Assembly (NCBI GenBank): GCA_041486185.1 | Contig: JBGPKX010000063.1 | Location: 1 to 20,660, forward strand | DNA length: 20,660 nucleotides | Direction of reading: 5' to 3' | Source of the DNA: QHXW01 sp041486185 | GTDB lineage: Bacteria; Acidobacteriota; Terriglobia; Bryobacterales; Bryobacteraceae | Part shown: positions 8,787 to 16,240 of the stretch, in pieces | Position numbering within the stretch: position 1 is the stretch's first letter | Layout of the letters: each line of letters opens with the position of its first letter | The notes under the pieces: generated by a model | What the model was told of the DNA's origin: nothing | What the model saw: only the letters and a program-made list of their open reading frames with translations | Database searches by the model: none | Program-made: the position numbers and the translations under genes

Positions 8787-9755
8787 ATGAAAACAATCGA
8801 ACTGGTTCTCCTCACAGCAGTTTGCCTCAGCGCAGCCCATTCCCCGTTGACCCCGGGCGCCAAGCCTAAAAACGAAGGCGCCGTGGGTGCCGGTGAAGGG
8901 CCGGCATGGGACGGCAAAGGCAATCTGTACTTCACCAACGACAACCGCATCACGCGCCGCGATTCCGCCGGGAAGACTCACGTTTTTCGCGAGCCTTCGA
9001 ACGAAGCCAACGGTCTCATGTTCGACTTCGAAGGCCGGCTGGTGATTTGCGAGTCGGGAACCCGGCGAATCACGCGCATCGAACCTGACGGGCGCACCAC
9101 CGTGCTGGCGGATCGATACCAGTCCATGAGGTTCAATTCGCCGAATGATTTGACGATCGACTCAAAAGGCAGAATCTACTTCAGCGATCCTCGCTACGGT
9201 AATCGGGATGACATGGAGATGCGCGACGAGCGTGGCGGGCTGGTCGAGGGTGTGTACCGGATCGATGCGCCCGGCAAGGTCACGCGTGTCATCACGCATG
9301 AGGTGGACCGCCCCAACGGCGTGCTGGTCTCACCCGGCGATGAATATCTCTACGTGGCCGACAATAACAACAACAAAGTCGGCGCGGCCCGGAAACTATG
9401 GCGTTTCCAGCTCCGGCCCGATGGCACGATTGACCCCGCCAGCAGGAAGCTGATTTTCGATTGGCACGATGGCCGCGCCGCCGATGGCGTCAAGGCCGAC
9501 CGCGAGGGACGGCTCTATGTGGCTGCGGGCCGGAACAAATCCAACCTACCCTACGAATCTGCCGGCAAGTTCAAGGGAGGCGTGTACATCATCTCGCAGG
9601 AAGGCAAGCTCCTGGACTTCATTGCCATACCGGTTGACGAAGTGACGAACTGCGCCTTTGGCGGCCCGGACTGGAAAACGCTCTTCATCACCGCCGGCGG
9701 CACGCTTTGGAGTATTCCGGTGACTACGCCGGGCTGGGTACCGGCGAAGCGCTGA
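8787..9755 (+). CDS. Secreted SMP-30/gluconolactonase/LRE-like hydrolase
   Basis: This 322-residue protein has a cleavable signal peptide (about 1-17) followed by a six-bladed-propeller SMP-30 domain. Family metal and substrate residues can be placed: Glu37 in GEGPAWDGKGNLYFTN, Asn120 in NSPNDL, Asn177 in DRPNGV and Asp233 in ADGVK. The repeated GNLYFTN, GRIYFSDP, EYLYVADN and GRLYVAAG strands are the propeller blades. The family includes calcium- or zinc-dependent lactonases acting on sugar lactones. The exact substrate is unknown, and the signal peptide places the enzyme in the periplasm or outside. The gene converges on the GH20-like gene with a 4-base gap between stop codons, so no separate terminator fits between them. 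Confidence 0.92.
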   Translation: MKTIELVLLTAVCLSAAHSPLTPGAKPKNEGAVGAGEGPAWDGKGNLYFTNDNRITRRDSAGKTHVFREPSNEANGLMFDFEGRLVICESGTRRITRIEPDGRTTVLADRYQSMRFNSPNDLTIDSKGRIYFSDPRYGNRDDMEMRDERGGLVEGVYRIDAPGKVTRVITHEVDRPNGVLVSPGDEYLYVADNNNNKVGAARKLWRFQLRPDGTIDPASRKLIFDWHDGRAADGVKADREGRLYVAAGRNKSNLPYESAGKFKGGVYIISQEGKLLDFIAIPVDEVTNCAFGGPDWKTLFITAGGTLWSIPVTTPGWVPAKR

Positions 9756-9759
9756 TCGG

Positions 9760-12075
9760 CTACTCGGTATCTTCCTCGGGCGCCGGGACCACGTAAACCG
9801 GCTTGAGATCTTTCCAGTCGAAACGATCGTTGCGCACGGGCAGGCTGTGCATTTGCGCAAACTGATTGCGCGCGGCGCGCACCTGTTCCACCCAATCGCC
9901 CAACGGCAGGAGCAGTTGGCGGTACACCAGGTACGTCATGTCCACGGTGCGGTCCGGCAGGTGATCCTTCACGTCATCCAGTTCATGGAGGAAGCGCCGG
10001 CCGTTCGCCTCTTCGACGCGCGGGAACCAGGATTTGTGCCAGGTGGCGATCGTATCGGCCAGCGCGACATTTCTGGAATATTGGATAGTGTTGGCCAGCT
10101 CCAGCGCACGGTCGATGTTTCCCACAGCCGCTTTGGGTTGCGTATTACGGACGCCTTCCGCGCCCAGAAGGGTCGCATACATATGGTGGATGGTTTCGAG
10201 CATCTGCAGGTTCTGCCGGTAGAGATGTGCGATCGAGAGGAATACTTCGAGATTGTAGCGGTTGAGGTCGGCGCGCGGCAGGTTCGCGTACAGCAACCCC
10301 AGCAGCTCATCGTTCTCGCGCAGAAATTCCGTCGCCAGTTGGAACCGTTTGGCGTTGTCCTTGTCCCAATCGTGCAAGGTAGTGAGATCCGGTGCGGGCA
10401 CGGGCGGCAGAGGAAGGCTTTGATCGTGCGCGGGACGCGGCTTCTCGTAAATATGATTCGAGTTTCCCCAGATCGGTTTGCGCGCCATCGAATCCCCGGT
10501 ATCCCAACTATCGGACCAGAATTGCGCCTGGGTACTCATGAGCTCGTAGACGCGGTTCATGTTGACCACGCGGTGCCCGTAGAACAGCGGGTAGAAAGTG
10601 CCCATCAGCTCGGCCGGATCTGGCGAGCCGGGATGCCAGCCGGTGGCGGCGGAAGTTGCGTATCCCAGCCAGAACGTCTCCGGGTGCAGCCCCATGTCGG
10701 CCCAGCCTGCGTTGATGCTTCCGATCAGATCGGCATCCCGGCGGGCGGTGTCGAAAGTGATCTTTTGAAACGTGTCGGTGACGCGGCGGCTGGCGCCACG
10801 GCCCGTATGCACGCGTCTGGAGGCCGGCAGCGGGAAATAATCGGGAAACAGCTTTTCTTCGCCTTCCGAAGACGTGTAGATCATCTCGCGAATGCCGTGC
10901 TTCTTGAATAGGGGATCGAACTGCGGGCCGTACACCTCGCCATTCACCATGTGAGAGGGCAGCGCCGGGAGGTCCTCGGGCTTCAAGGGAAACTCTCCCC
11001 AGAAAACCACGGTGCGGCCGCGGTCATGCAGATAGTTCGCCGTCTTGGTGACGAACTCCGCCAGCATCTTACCCACGCTGCCCAGTTCTTTGGCCCGCCG
11101 CGCTTCCTGGCATTGCGCGTTGTCCGCCAAACCGACGTAATACGCCTCGTCGGTGGACAGATAGAAATAGTTCACGCCTTTGTTGGCATCGAGCAGGTCC
11201 TGAAACATGCCGAACATCAACTTGTAGGAATCGGGATTGGTCGCGCACAGCTCGTAATTACTATCGGGATACTCGCGCAGCTTGGCGTACTCCGGGTGTT
11301 TCAAAATGAAGGCGATGTGCCCGGGTCCGTCGAGATACGGAATCAGTTGCACGTGATAGCGAAGGCCGTAATCGGTGAGTTCCTGATATTCGGCGGGCGT
11401 GAGTGCCTGCGGCTCCACCAGCGCCGGCGCGCTCTTGAACTGGAAATGACCTTCCAGCTTGAGAGAGAAGCCGTTGATCTTGAAGAACGCCGCCTGCCGC
11501 AGCGCGTGCTTCAAGGTGTCCAGACGATCGAGATGATGGGCATCGTCCCAATAGATCTGGCGGTTTTGCAGATCGGGCCAGTCTTCGATGTGCCCTTCGG
11601 GGAGCAGAAGGGCGCCAACTGCCGGCCTGAGCAACTGTACGAATGTGACGGCGCCATAGAACAGTCCGGCGGGCGCGTTGGCCGCGATGGTCACGCTACC
11701 GCGGCTCAAATCGATCTTGTAAGCCTGTTGCGCCAGGGCCTCCCTGTTGCGATCCTGCGCCTGCCCCACGGCTGCTGAATTCGGAGCCAGGATCAAGCGC
11801 AACACACCTGCCGCACGGGGCGTCTCCGCCAGTTTCAAATGGTAACGGCGTGCCAGTTCGTCTTTCAGTGTCTCGATCGCGGCATCATCGGGCCGGACAC
11901 CCTGGACTTCGATCTTCCAATCGGCACCGAACTCGAAATCCGACGCGCCGAGCGTCACCACCTGCGGCTGCGGCATCACCGCATACCCGCGTGCGTACAG
12001 CGGCGACACGGTCTCCGCTCCAACGGGCGTGATAGCCAGAAAAACGAAGATTAGCCCCGTAAACATTCGCTTCAT
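9760..12075 (-). CDS. Secreted GH20-like beta-N-acetylhexosaminidase
   Basis: This 771-residue protein has a signal peptide (1-20). A GH20 domain-2-like alpha/beta region lies at about 30-165 (YAVMPQPQVV, VTIAANAPAGLFYGAVTFVQLL). A TIM-barrel region lies at about 170-520, and a helical C-terminal region at about 560-771 has no family I recognise. The barrel holds LIPYLDGPGH (His253) and FYLSTDEAYYVG with the Asp309-Glu310 pair expected for substrate-assisted GH20 catalysis. The usual early HxxD motif is replaced by FSLKLEGHFQF (203-213), so it is a divergent member and its substrate may not be a plain chitin oligomer. The start ATG has GAGGA 9 nt upstream. With the neighbouring SMP-30-like enzyme it suggests extracellular carbohydrate handling. 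Confidence 0.87.
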   Translation of the reverse strand: MKRMFTGLIFVFLAITPVGAETVSPLYARGYAVMPQPQVVTLGASDFEFGADWKIEVQGVRPDDAAIETLKDELARRYHLKLAETPRAAGVLRLILAPNSAAVGQAQDRNREALAQQAYKIDLSRGSVTIAANAPAGLFYGAVTFVQLLRPAVGALLLPEGHIEDWPDLQNRQIYWDDAHHLDRLDTLKHALRQAAFFKINGFSLKLEGHFQFKSAPALVEPQALTPAEYQELTDYGLRYHVQLIPYLDGPGHIAFILKHPEYAKLREYPDSNYELCATNPDSYKLMFGMFQDLLDANKGVNYFYLSTDEAYYVGLADNAQCQEARRAKELGSVGKMLAEFVTKTANYLHDRGRTVVFWGEFPLKPEDLPALPSHMVNGEVYGPQFDPLFKKHGIREMIYTSSEGEEKLFPDYFPLPASRRVHTGRGASRRVTDTFQKITFDTARRDADLIGSINAGWADMGLHPETFWLGYATSAATGWHPGSPDPAELMGTFYPLFYGHRVVNMNRVYELMSTQAQFWSDSWDTGDSMARKPIWGNSNHIYEKPRPAHDQSLPLPPVPAPDLTTLHDWDKDNAKRFQLATEFLRENDELLGLLYANLPRADLNRYNLEVFLSIAHLYRQNLQMLETIHHMYATLLGAEGVRNTQPKAAVGNIDRALELANTIQYSRNVALADTIATWHKSWFPRVEEANGRRFLHELDDVKDHLPDRTVDMTYLVYRQLLLPLGDWVEQVRAARNQFAQMHSLPVRNDRFDWKDLKPVYVVPAPEEDTE

Positions 12076-12121
12076 GCTCTACGTTCCTCGATCCTGTCTT
12101 CTTAAATAAACTCGAAATTAC

Positions 12122-12127
12122 ACTATA
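12122..12127 (-). promoter_or_regulatory. Candidate -10 box of the GH20-like gene
   Basis: TATAGT on the minus strand, 46 nt before the ATG, lies in the AT-richest part of the gap 12076-12268. The hexamer 17 nt upstream is not -35-like. The rest of this 193-base gap contains no convincing terminator or other feature. Confidence 0.3.
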
Positions 12128-12268
12128 TCGAAGGCGTGTCTTGAGCGTTGGCGGAGTTGGGGTGTGCGCGAGGTGGTCTTCAGAAAACGCGCTCAGGCAG
12201 TTCTGCAAGAGCGGTCATTCAGGCAAGGCTATAGCGGGCTGGTGCGCCGCAAGTGTACTTCAACGGTT

Positions 12269-12487
12269 TCAGTGCGCGGAGGTGTCGCCTTGAATGGCTT
12301 CAACGTCGGGCGTGTCCCCGATTTCGGGCTCAGATGCTTCCACCGCATCGGGATCCAAGGCGTCCAAGCCTCCGGCCTGCTTCATGGTCTTGCGCTGCAT
12401 CCGTTTGGCGGCTTTGTCCCGCTGCTTTTCCATGCGGGCGAGTTCCTTCTGGCGTTTTTTAAAAGTGGTGCGTGATCGCGAAGCCAT
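12269..12487 (-). CDS. Small conserved basic/acidic protein, function unknown
   Basis: This is a 72-residue protein. Residues 1-38 are strongly basic and probably one long helix (SRTTFKKRQKELARMEKQ followed by RDKAAKRMQRK). Residues 42-68 are acidic. There is no signal peptide or membrane segment. I recall similar short lysine/arginine-rich proteins in other Acidobacteria, but I cannot name a family. The start ATG has a strong SD (GGAGG, 9 nt upstream). It lies 51 bases behind the RRM gene on the same strand and probably shares its transcript. The basic half and the neighbour suggest nucleic-acid or ribosome association; this is inference only. Confidence 0.8.
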   Translation of the reverse strand: MASRSRTTFKKRQKELARMEKQRDKAAKRMQRKTMKQAGGLDALDPDAVEASEPEIGDTPDVEAIQGDTSAH

Positions 12488-12538
12488 CGGTTTCTCCCTC
12501 CAATTCCCGGATTTAGCGCGTCGGGACGCGAATGCAAT

Positions 12539-12850
12539 CTACCAGCGCGGGCCGCGACGTGAACGGCCGCCATCGCCGCCGGAACTGTGGCCACCGCCGG
12601 CGCGGTCCACCTTGGGCCGGGCCTCGTTGACATTGAGCGCGCGGCCACCCAGATTCGTGCCGTTCAGTGCGTTGATGGCCGTTTCGGCCTCGGAATCCGC
12701 CATCTCTACGAAAGCGAAACCCCGCGACCTGCCAGTGTCCCGGTCGGTCATGAGCTTCACGCTCTCCACCGCCCCATGCGCCTCAAATAAAGAGCGAATC
12801 GAATCCTCAGTCGCCCCGAAATCCAAATTACCGACAAAAATCTTCTTCAC
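12539..12850 (-). CDS. Single-RRM RNA-binding protein (cyanobacterial Rbp / cold-shock type)
   Basis: This is a 103-residue protein. One RRM spans residues 2-77, with RNP2 IFVGNL (4-9) and RNP1 RGFAFVEM (43-50), followed by a glycine/arginine-rich tail (84-103). This layout is like the small RRM proteins of cyanobacteria and other bacteria that bind RNA and often respond to cold. The start chosen is a GTG at 12850, because AGGAG lies 6 nt upstream and the RRM begins at once. An ATG at 12925 would add 25 residues that are not RRM-like and would have no SD. The gene is followed by the small basic/acidic protein gene. Its leader contains an inverted repeat covering the SD, annotated separately. 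Confidence 0.93.
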   Translation of the reverse strand: MKKIFVGNLDFGATEDSIRSLFEAHGAVESVKLMTDRDTGRSRGFAFVEMADSEAETAINALNGTNLGGRALNVNEARPKVDRAGGGHSSGGDGGRSRRGPRW

Positions 12851-12858
12851 GTGTATCT

Positions 12859-12912
12859 CCTGGCTGTTTGACAGCGGGCTATTCGAGGCGGAAAAGGTAA
12901 ACTTCAGCCAGG
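12859..12912 (-). promoter_or_regulatory. Inverted repeat in the RRM leader that can mask the SD
   Basis: On the transcribed strand, CCTGGCTG (12912-12905) is exactly complementary to CAGCCAGG (12866-12859), with 38 nt between them. The second arm includes the first three bases of the AGGAG ribosome binding site. An 8-bp stem with six G-C pairs would hide the SD. A temperature switch or protein-controlled translation of the RRM gene is possible. Confidence 0.5.
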
Positions 12913-12939
12913 TTTTGCGGGACAATCAAACGCGATTTA

Positions 12940-12948
12940 ATTGTAGCA
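12940..12948 (-). promoter_or_regulatory. Extended -10 promoter of the RRM gene
   Basis: TGCTACAAT on the minus strand matches the extended -10 form TGnTATAAT with one mismatch. It predicts a leader of about 80 nt before the GTG at 12850. There is no good -35, which fits an extended -10 promoter. The position expected for the -35 is occupied by a palindrome (12958-12984). Confidence 0.5.
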
Positions 12949-12957
12949 AGTTTTCAC

Positions 12958-12984
12958 CTTAGGCTGCCGGGCGACCGGCCTAAG
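12958..12984. repeat. Interrupted palindrome over the -35 region of the RRM promoter
   Basis: CTTAGG and CCTAAG form the outer arms, and CCGG and CCGG the inner arms around GCGA, with a three-base CTG bulge on one side. There is no T-run, so an intrinsic terminator is unlikely. The location just upstream of the extended -10 suggests an operator or a DNA-structure element. The sequence alone cannot say which. Confidence 0.5.
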
Positions 12985-13189
12985 TAGGCGCATGCAACGT
13001 CAAAAAAGTGACACTTGACGCGGGACTGTCAGGCCGATGACAGGAGATCACTACTCTGTGATGCCCCCGGGCGTGCATCTCCATGGCCCGATTCGTGCTA
13101 CCACGTGCCGTCGGGGTGGCCCGTCACTTGCCCTTCATTTGGCGGCGGGGCGTTGTCCCAGGAACTCCTTACGACGCCTCCCCCATATC
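12985..13189. other. Non-coding upstream region of the MotA/MotB-like pair
   Basis: The region between the RRM start (12850) and the MotA-like start (13239) is 388 bases. Besides the elements listed separately, this part holds a short inverted repeat (ATCAC, six bases, GTGAT at 13047-13062). It also holds TTGACG at 13015-13020, a possible plus-strand -35 without a good -10. Open frames here overlap the tandem repeat and do not look like proteins. Confidence 0.4.
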
Positions 13190-13228
13190 GTTGTTGCCTA
13201 TTGTTGTTGCCTATTGTTGTTGCCCATT
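13190..13228 (+). repeat. Three 13-bp tandem repeats directly before the MotA-like RBS
   Basis: GTTGTTGCCTATT occurs at 13190-13202 and 13203-13215, and with one change (T to C) at 13216-13228. The array ends exactly where the SD (GGAG, 13229-13232) begins. A 13-base unit shifts the reading frame at each copy, so the array is not coding. Copy-number change by slippage would alter the leader without changing the SD-to-start distance. Confidence 0.85.
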
Positions 13229-13238
13229 GGAGATACCG

Positions 13239-14117
13239 GTGTCCACGTCGCAAGCGTTACTGAGAGAACTCCCTAAATCCGGACGCTCGTCCCTCCGCGA
13301 CCCGGGCCGGCGCAGGCAACTCGATCTGTGGATGCTGGCCGGCATTGCCATTGCGGTAGTTGCCACAGCCGCCGGAATCGCTTCCACCGGTGTGAGCTTC
13401 AGTTACTTTTTTCAGCCGACGGGCGCCCTCATTGTGATCGGCGGCACACTCGGTGTCACGTTTATCACCACGCCGCGATCTGCCCTGCTGTATTCCCTCC
13501 GAAGAGTAGCCGATCTATTCCTGCCTCCGAGCGTCAGCCGTGAAGACCTGATCGAGGAGATCGTGTCCTACGTAAGGCTCGTGCGGACCAGGGGACTGCT
13601 GGCGATTGAGCCGGTACTCCACCGCACCAGCAGCAAGCTTGTTAGAGAATCGTTGCTGCTTGCCCTGGATGTGACGCAGCGCGACGAGCTCCAAACGGCG
13701 CTCGAAAACAAACTCCGCCTGAGCGAGAGACAGAGCGAAGCCGACGCCAAGGTGTTGGAGGTGGCCGGCGGATTCGCCCCCACGATCGGCGTTTTGGGTA
13801 CCGTCGTCGGACTCATCGACGTGCTCAGGCAGTTCTCCACCGTTTCCTCCGTCGCATACGGGCTTGGCACGGCCTTTGTGTCGACAATCTACGGGCTGGC
13901 GCTGGCCAACCTGGTTTTATTGCCGGCGGCGCACCGCATCCGTGCGCGAGCCGCCGAGGCGTTCGAGATTCAGGAGCTGATCATGGAAGGGACCCTGTGT
14001 CTGTTCGATCGGATTCACCCGTCACTCGTCCGGCAGCGGCTGAGCTGCTTCCTGCGCGAGGCGGAGGGTGACGGGAATCCCGACACTTTGACTGCACGAG
14101 ACGCCGCCGTCCGCTAG
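13239..14117 (+). CDS. MotA/TolQ/ExbB-type proton channel subunit (MotA-like)
   Basis: This 292-residue inner-membrane protein has four helices, at about 32-50, 57-77, 177-197 and 208-228. The TM3 region GGFAPTIGVLGTVVGLIDVL has the conserved proline (Pro181) and GTVxGLI motif. TM4 has AYGLGTAFVSTIYGLALAN. The large cytoplasmic loop contains TRGLLAIEPVL, as in MotA. The start chosen is a GTG with GGAG six nt upstream. An ATG 52 codons earlier would translate through the 13-bp tandem repeats. Together with the downstream MotB-like subunit it should form an ion-driven torque or force unit. No flagellar gene is visible in the window, so a flagellar or a non-flagellar role are both open. Confidence 0.88.
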   Translation: MSTSQALLRELPKSGRSSLRDPGRRRQLDLWMLAGIAIAVVATAAGIASTGVSFSYFFQPTGALIVIGGTLGVTFITTPRSALLYSLRRVADLFLPPSVSREDLIEEIVSYVRLVRTRGLLAIEPVLHRTSSKLVRESLLLALDVTQRDELQTALENKLRLSERQSEADAKVLEVAGGFAPTIGVLGTVVGLIDVLRQFSTVSSVAYGLGTAFVSTIYGLALANLVLLPAAHRIRARAAEAFEIQELIMEGTLCLFDRIHPSLVRQRLSCFLREAEGDGNPDTLTARDAAVR

Positions 14118-14120
14118 CGC

Positions 14121-14786
14121 ATGAGTCCCAAGTACTATATTCGTTCTGAAAACACACAGCGCGACCGCTGGATGATCAGCTACATGGACGTTCTGACCAT
14201 CCTGCTGATCTTTTTCGTGGCGATTGCGGCTCAGAGCCTGGGACGTCTTCAGCCGAGTCCTGTGGCGGCGCCGGCAGCCGCTCTTGCGACGAGCCAGCCG
14301 GTCAATCCGCGTCCCGATGCAACCGAGCTCAACGTTTCCGAGACGCGCCAGACGCTTCTCCGCGCGCAGCAAAGCCTCGAAAAGCACGGCCTGGACTTGC
14401 GGCTGGAACCGCGAGGCCTCGTCATCAGCCTTCCGCAGGCGATTCTATTCCCGTCCGGAGAAGACCGGGTCGGCCCCCAGGCGCTTCCGATCCTGGCCCG
14501 CATCGCCGATGTTCTGCGCGATATCCCCAACGAGGTCAGCCTGATCGGCTATGCGGACGCCGTCCCCATCCACAACCGGCACTTCAAAAGTAACTGGGAC
14601 CTCTCGATGGCGCGCAGCTTGAGAATTCTGGAGGTGTTGAGCCGCCGATACGGGATCTCGGAAGCGCGCCTGCACATCGGAAGTTACGGCCCCTATCGCC
14701 CCACGAGCCCGAACAACACCGCCGACGGCCGCGCGCGCAACCGCCGCGTGGAGATCGTCATCTCAGGCGAATCGGCGCACACCTAA
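14121..14786 (+). CDS. MotB/OmpA-type peptidoglycan-anchored stator subunit (MotB-like)
   Basis: This 221-residue protein has a short cytoplasmic N-terminus and one membrane helix, WMISYMDVLTILLIFFVAIA. Asp23 in it corresponds to the proton-binding aspartate of MotB. A proline/alanine-rich linker follows (about 43-70). The C-terminal OmpA-like peptidoglycan-binding domain (about 95-216) includes LIGYADAVPIHN, NWDLSMARSLRIL, SYGPYRPTSPNNT and RARNRRVEIVI. The gene starts 3 bases after the MotA-like stop and has no clear SD, so translation is probably coupled. Length is slightly shorter than flagellar MotB. It converges on the alpha/beta hydrolase gene. The 32-base gap shows only a short GC palindrome (14808-14820) without a T-run. 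Confidence 0.88.
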   Translation: MSPKYYIRSENTQRDRWMISYMDVLTILLIFFVAIAAQSLGRLQPSPVAAPAAALATSQPVNPRPDATELNVSETRQTLLRAQQSLEKHGLDLRLEPRGLVISLPQAILFPSGEDRVGPQALPILARIADVLRDIPNEVSLIGYADAVPIHNRHFKSNWDLSMARSLRILEVLSRRYGISEARLHIGSYGPYRPTSPNNTADGRARNRRVEIVISGESAHT

Positions 14787-14818
14787 GCTAAGCCCACTTT
14801 CGCGGCCAGCGGGGCCCG

Positions 14819-15700
14819 CTACAACAACATCCCGCGCACTGTCTTCTCCACCGTCGCCCACTGTTCCGAACGCGGATCGACCGCCGCAAAGTGGTCGGCG
14901 CCCCCCAGCACCACGAGCCGAGCATCGTCTCCCGTGCGGCTCGCGGCTTTCTGATAGGCGTTGCTGATCTCGATGGGCACGACGGAGTCCTCCGTCCCGT
15001 GTAGCAGGCGAACCCTGACTCCCAGCGGCACTAGCTCGATCGGCGATGCTGTTCGGTAGCGCTCCGCTAATTTCTCCGGTGGCCCGCCCATCAACTCGCC
15101 CACCACGCCGTCACTCAGCCGCAACTCCCAGGCGCGCCGCAGGTCCACCACACCGGCAAGTGACACCGCGCCGCGCAGCGCCATCGGTTTGAGGCTCGCC
15201 AGTGGGTTGCCCTGTGGTATCCGGTGCCGTGCCGCCAGCCATACCGCCAGATGTCCTCCCGCCGAGTGCCCGATTGCCATCACTTTTTCCAGGTTGAGAG
15301 GATACTTCGTGGCTAGTTCCCGAACGTGGTCCGCGCCTGTTGCGGCATCGAGAAATGTGCCGGGCCAGCCGCCGCCGGGATTCCCGATGCGCCGGTACTC
15401 CACATTCCACGTGGCGATGCCCGCCGCTGTGAGCGCCGCGGACATATGGCCCGCGTATTCAAGACTGTATTTCACGCGCCAGAAGCCGCCATGAATCACG
15501 ATGGCCAACGGGTGCGGTCCCGGCGCTTTCGGCAGGCGCAGATCGCCGAATTGCAAAGAGTCCGGCCCGTAGTGCAGGCGGGCGTCGGCCGGAGGCGCCG
15601 GCATGTCCAGAATTTCGCGCCCCATGGATTTGCAGGATGTCGTCCCGATCCACGCAGCGGGCGCGGCGCAGATGCCGAGCACGCGGCGACGGCTAACCAT
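14819..15700 (-). CDS. Exported alpha/beta-hydrolase (esterase / kynurenine-formamidase-like)
   Basis: This is a 293-residue protein. The N-terminus MVSRRRVLGICAAPAAW resembles a Tat signal. A cysteine at residue 23 (GTTSCKS) could be lipidated, although the lipobox is poor. The fold is clear. The oxyanion-hole HGG lies at 70-72 (VIHGGFWR), the nucleophile Ser146 sits in GHSAGG, the acid Asp238 in HGTEDSVVP, and His270 in GGADHFAAVDP. Relatives include BD-FAE-like esterases and kynurenine formamidases; the substrate cannot be assigned. It is the last gene of a three-gene minus-strand operon, 39 bases behind the small membrane protein. No strong SD is seen. Confidence 0.88.
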   Translation of the reverse strand: MVSRRRVLGICAAPAAWIGTTSCKSMGREILDMPAPPADARLHYGPDSLQFGDLRLPKAPGPHPLAIVIHGGFWRVKYSLEYAGHMSAALTAAGIATWNVEYRRIGNPGGGWPGTFLDAATGADHVRELATKYPLNLEKVMAIGHSAGGHLAVWLAARHRIPQGNPLASLKPMALRGAVSLAGVVDLRRAWELRLSDGVVGELMGGPPEKLAERYRTASPIELVPLGVRVRLLHGTEDSVVPIEISNAYQKAASRTGDDARLVVLGGADHFAAVDPRSEQWATVEKTVRGMLL

Positions 15701-15739
15701 CGGCAGGCTCGTCGGGAGCCCCGGCCAGCGCGCGCCGCT

Positions 15740-16201
15740 TCATTTCGTTTCGATCAGCTCGCCCGATGGCCCGTCTACGTCCTCGACGCGCAGCTTCAAC
15801 CGTTTCCGCGCATCGAGCTGCGCCACCGGTATTTCGAAACGTACCGCGATCATCCGGTCCAGGGTCTCGTGTGGCTTGATGTGGTCGTGCATCTTCAGCG
15901 TGTCGTTGTATTTCTGGCCGAGGATCGGATAGTACTGGAAGAGCCTGTCCGCGTCCACTTGCGCCACCGTGGCCCCCTCGTCCAATTTCCCGCCGGGTTC
16001 TTCGACGGTTGCGGTCACTTCTTTCACGATCACCGTATAGTCCGACGTGTTCTCTACGCGAAAGTCGATCACCGCGACGGAGCTGTTCTCATCCATGGCG
16101 ATGGTGCGCACCTTGAGGATTTTCCCCGCCGGCTCGATGTGCGCGCCTCGCTGGATGTAGAGAACCCACACCACCGCGATGAGGATGACCGCGAGACCCA
16201 C
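15740..16201 (-). CDS. Small membrane-anchored protein of unknown function
   Basis: This is a 153-residue protein from the GTG at 16201. It has a single membrane helix at the very N-terminus (GLAVILIAVVWVLYI) and a beta-rich outer domain (VAVIDFRVENTSDYTVIV, VRFEIPVAQLDARKRLKLRVEDVDG). I do not recognise the family; the domain looks like an Ig-like fold. The GTG has no SD. In frame, 14 codons upstream, an ATT at 16243 has GGGAG six nt before it. It would add IRQYLNQRFLTAFG, giving a normal positively charged start to the helix and a 167-residue protein. I think the ATT is the more likely start. The gene sits between the sugar isomerase-like and hydrolase genes in one operon. Confidence 0.8.
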   Translation of the reverse strand: MGLAVILIAVVWVLYIQRGAHIEPAGKILKVRTIAMDENSSVAVIDFRVENTSDYTVIVKEVTATVEEPGGKLDEGATVAQVDADRLFQYYPILGQKYNDTLKMHDHIKPHETLDRMIAVRFEIPVAQLDARKRLKLRVEDVDGPSGELIETK

Positions 16202-16240
16202 GCCGAATGCGGTGAGGAAGCGCTGATTGAGGTATTGGCG

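Noticed and set aside
9847..10911. Long open frame of 354 codons on the plus strand
   Set aside because: It lies antisense to the GH20-like gene and its translation has no recognisable motif or signal.
13083..13238. Longer MotA-like start at the ATG at 13083
   Set aside because: The extra 52 residues cross the 13-bp tandem repeats, look unlike protein, and the GTG at 13239 has an ideal SD.
14808..14820. Palindrome between the convergent MotB-like and hydrolase genes as a terminator
   Set aside because: The stem is short with almost no loop and there is no T-run. Nothing else supports termination here.
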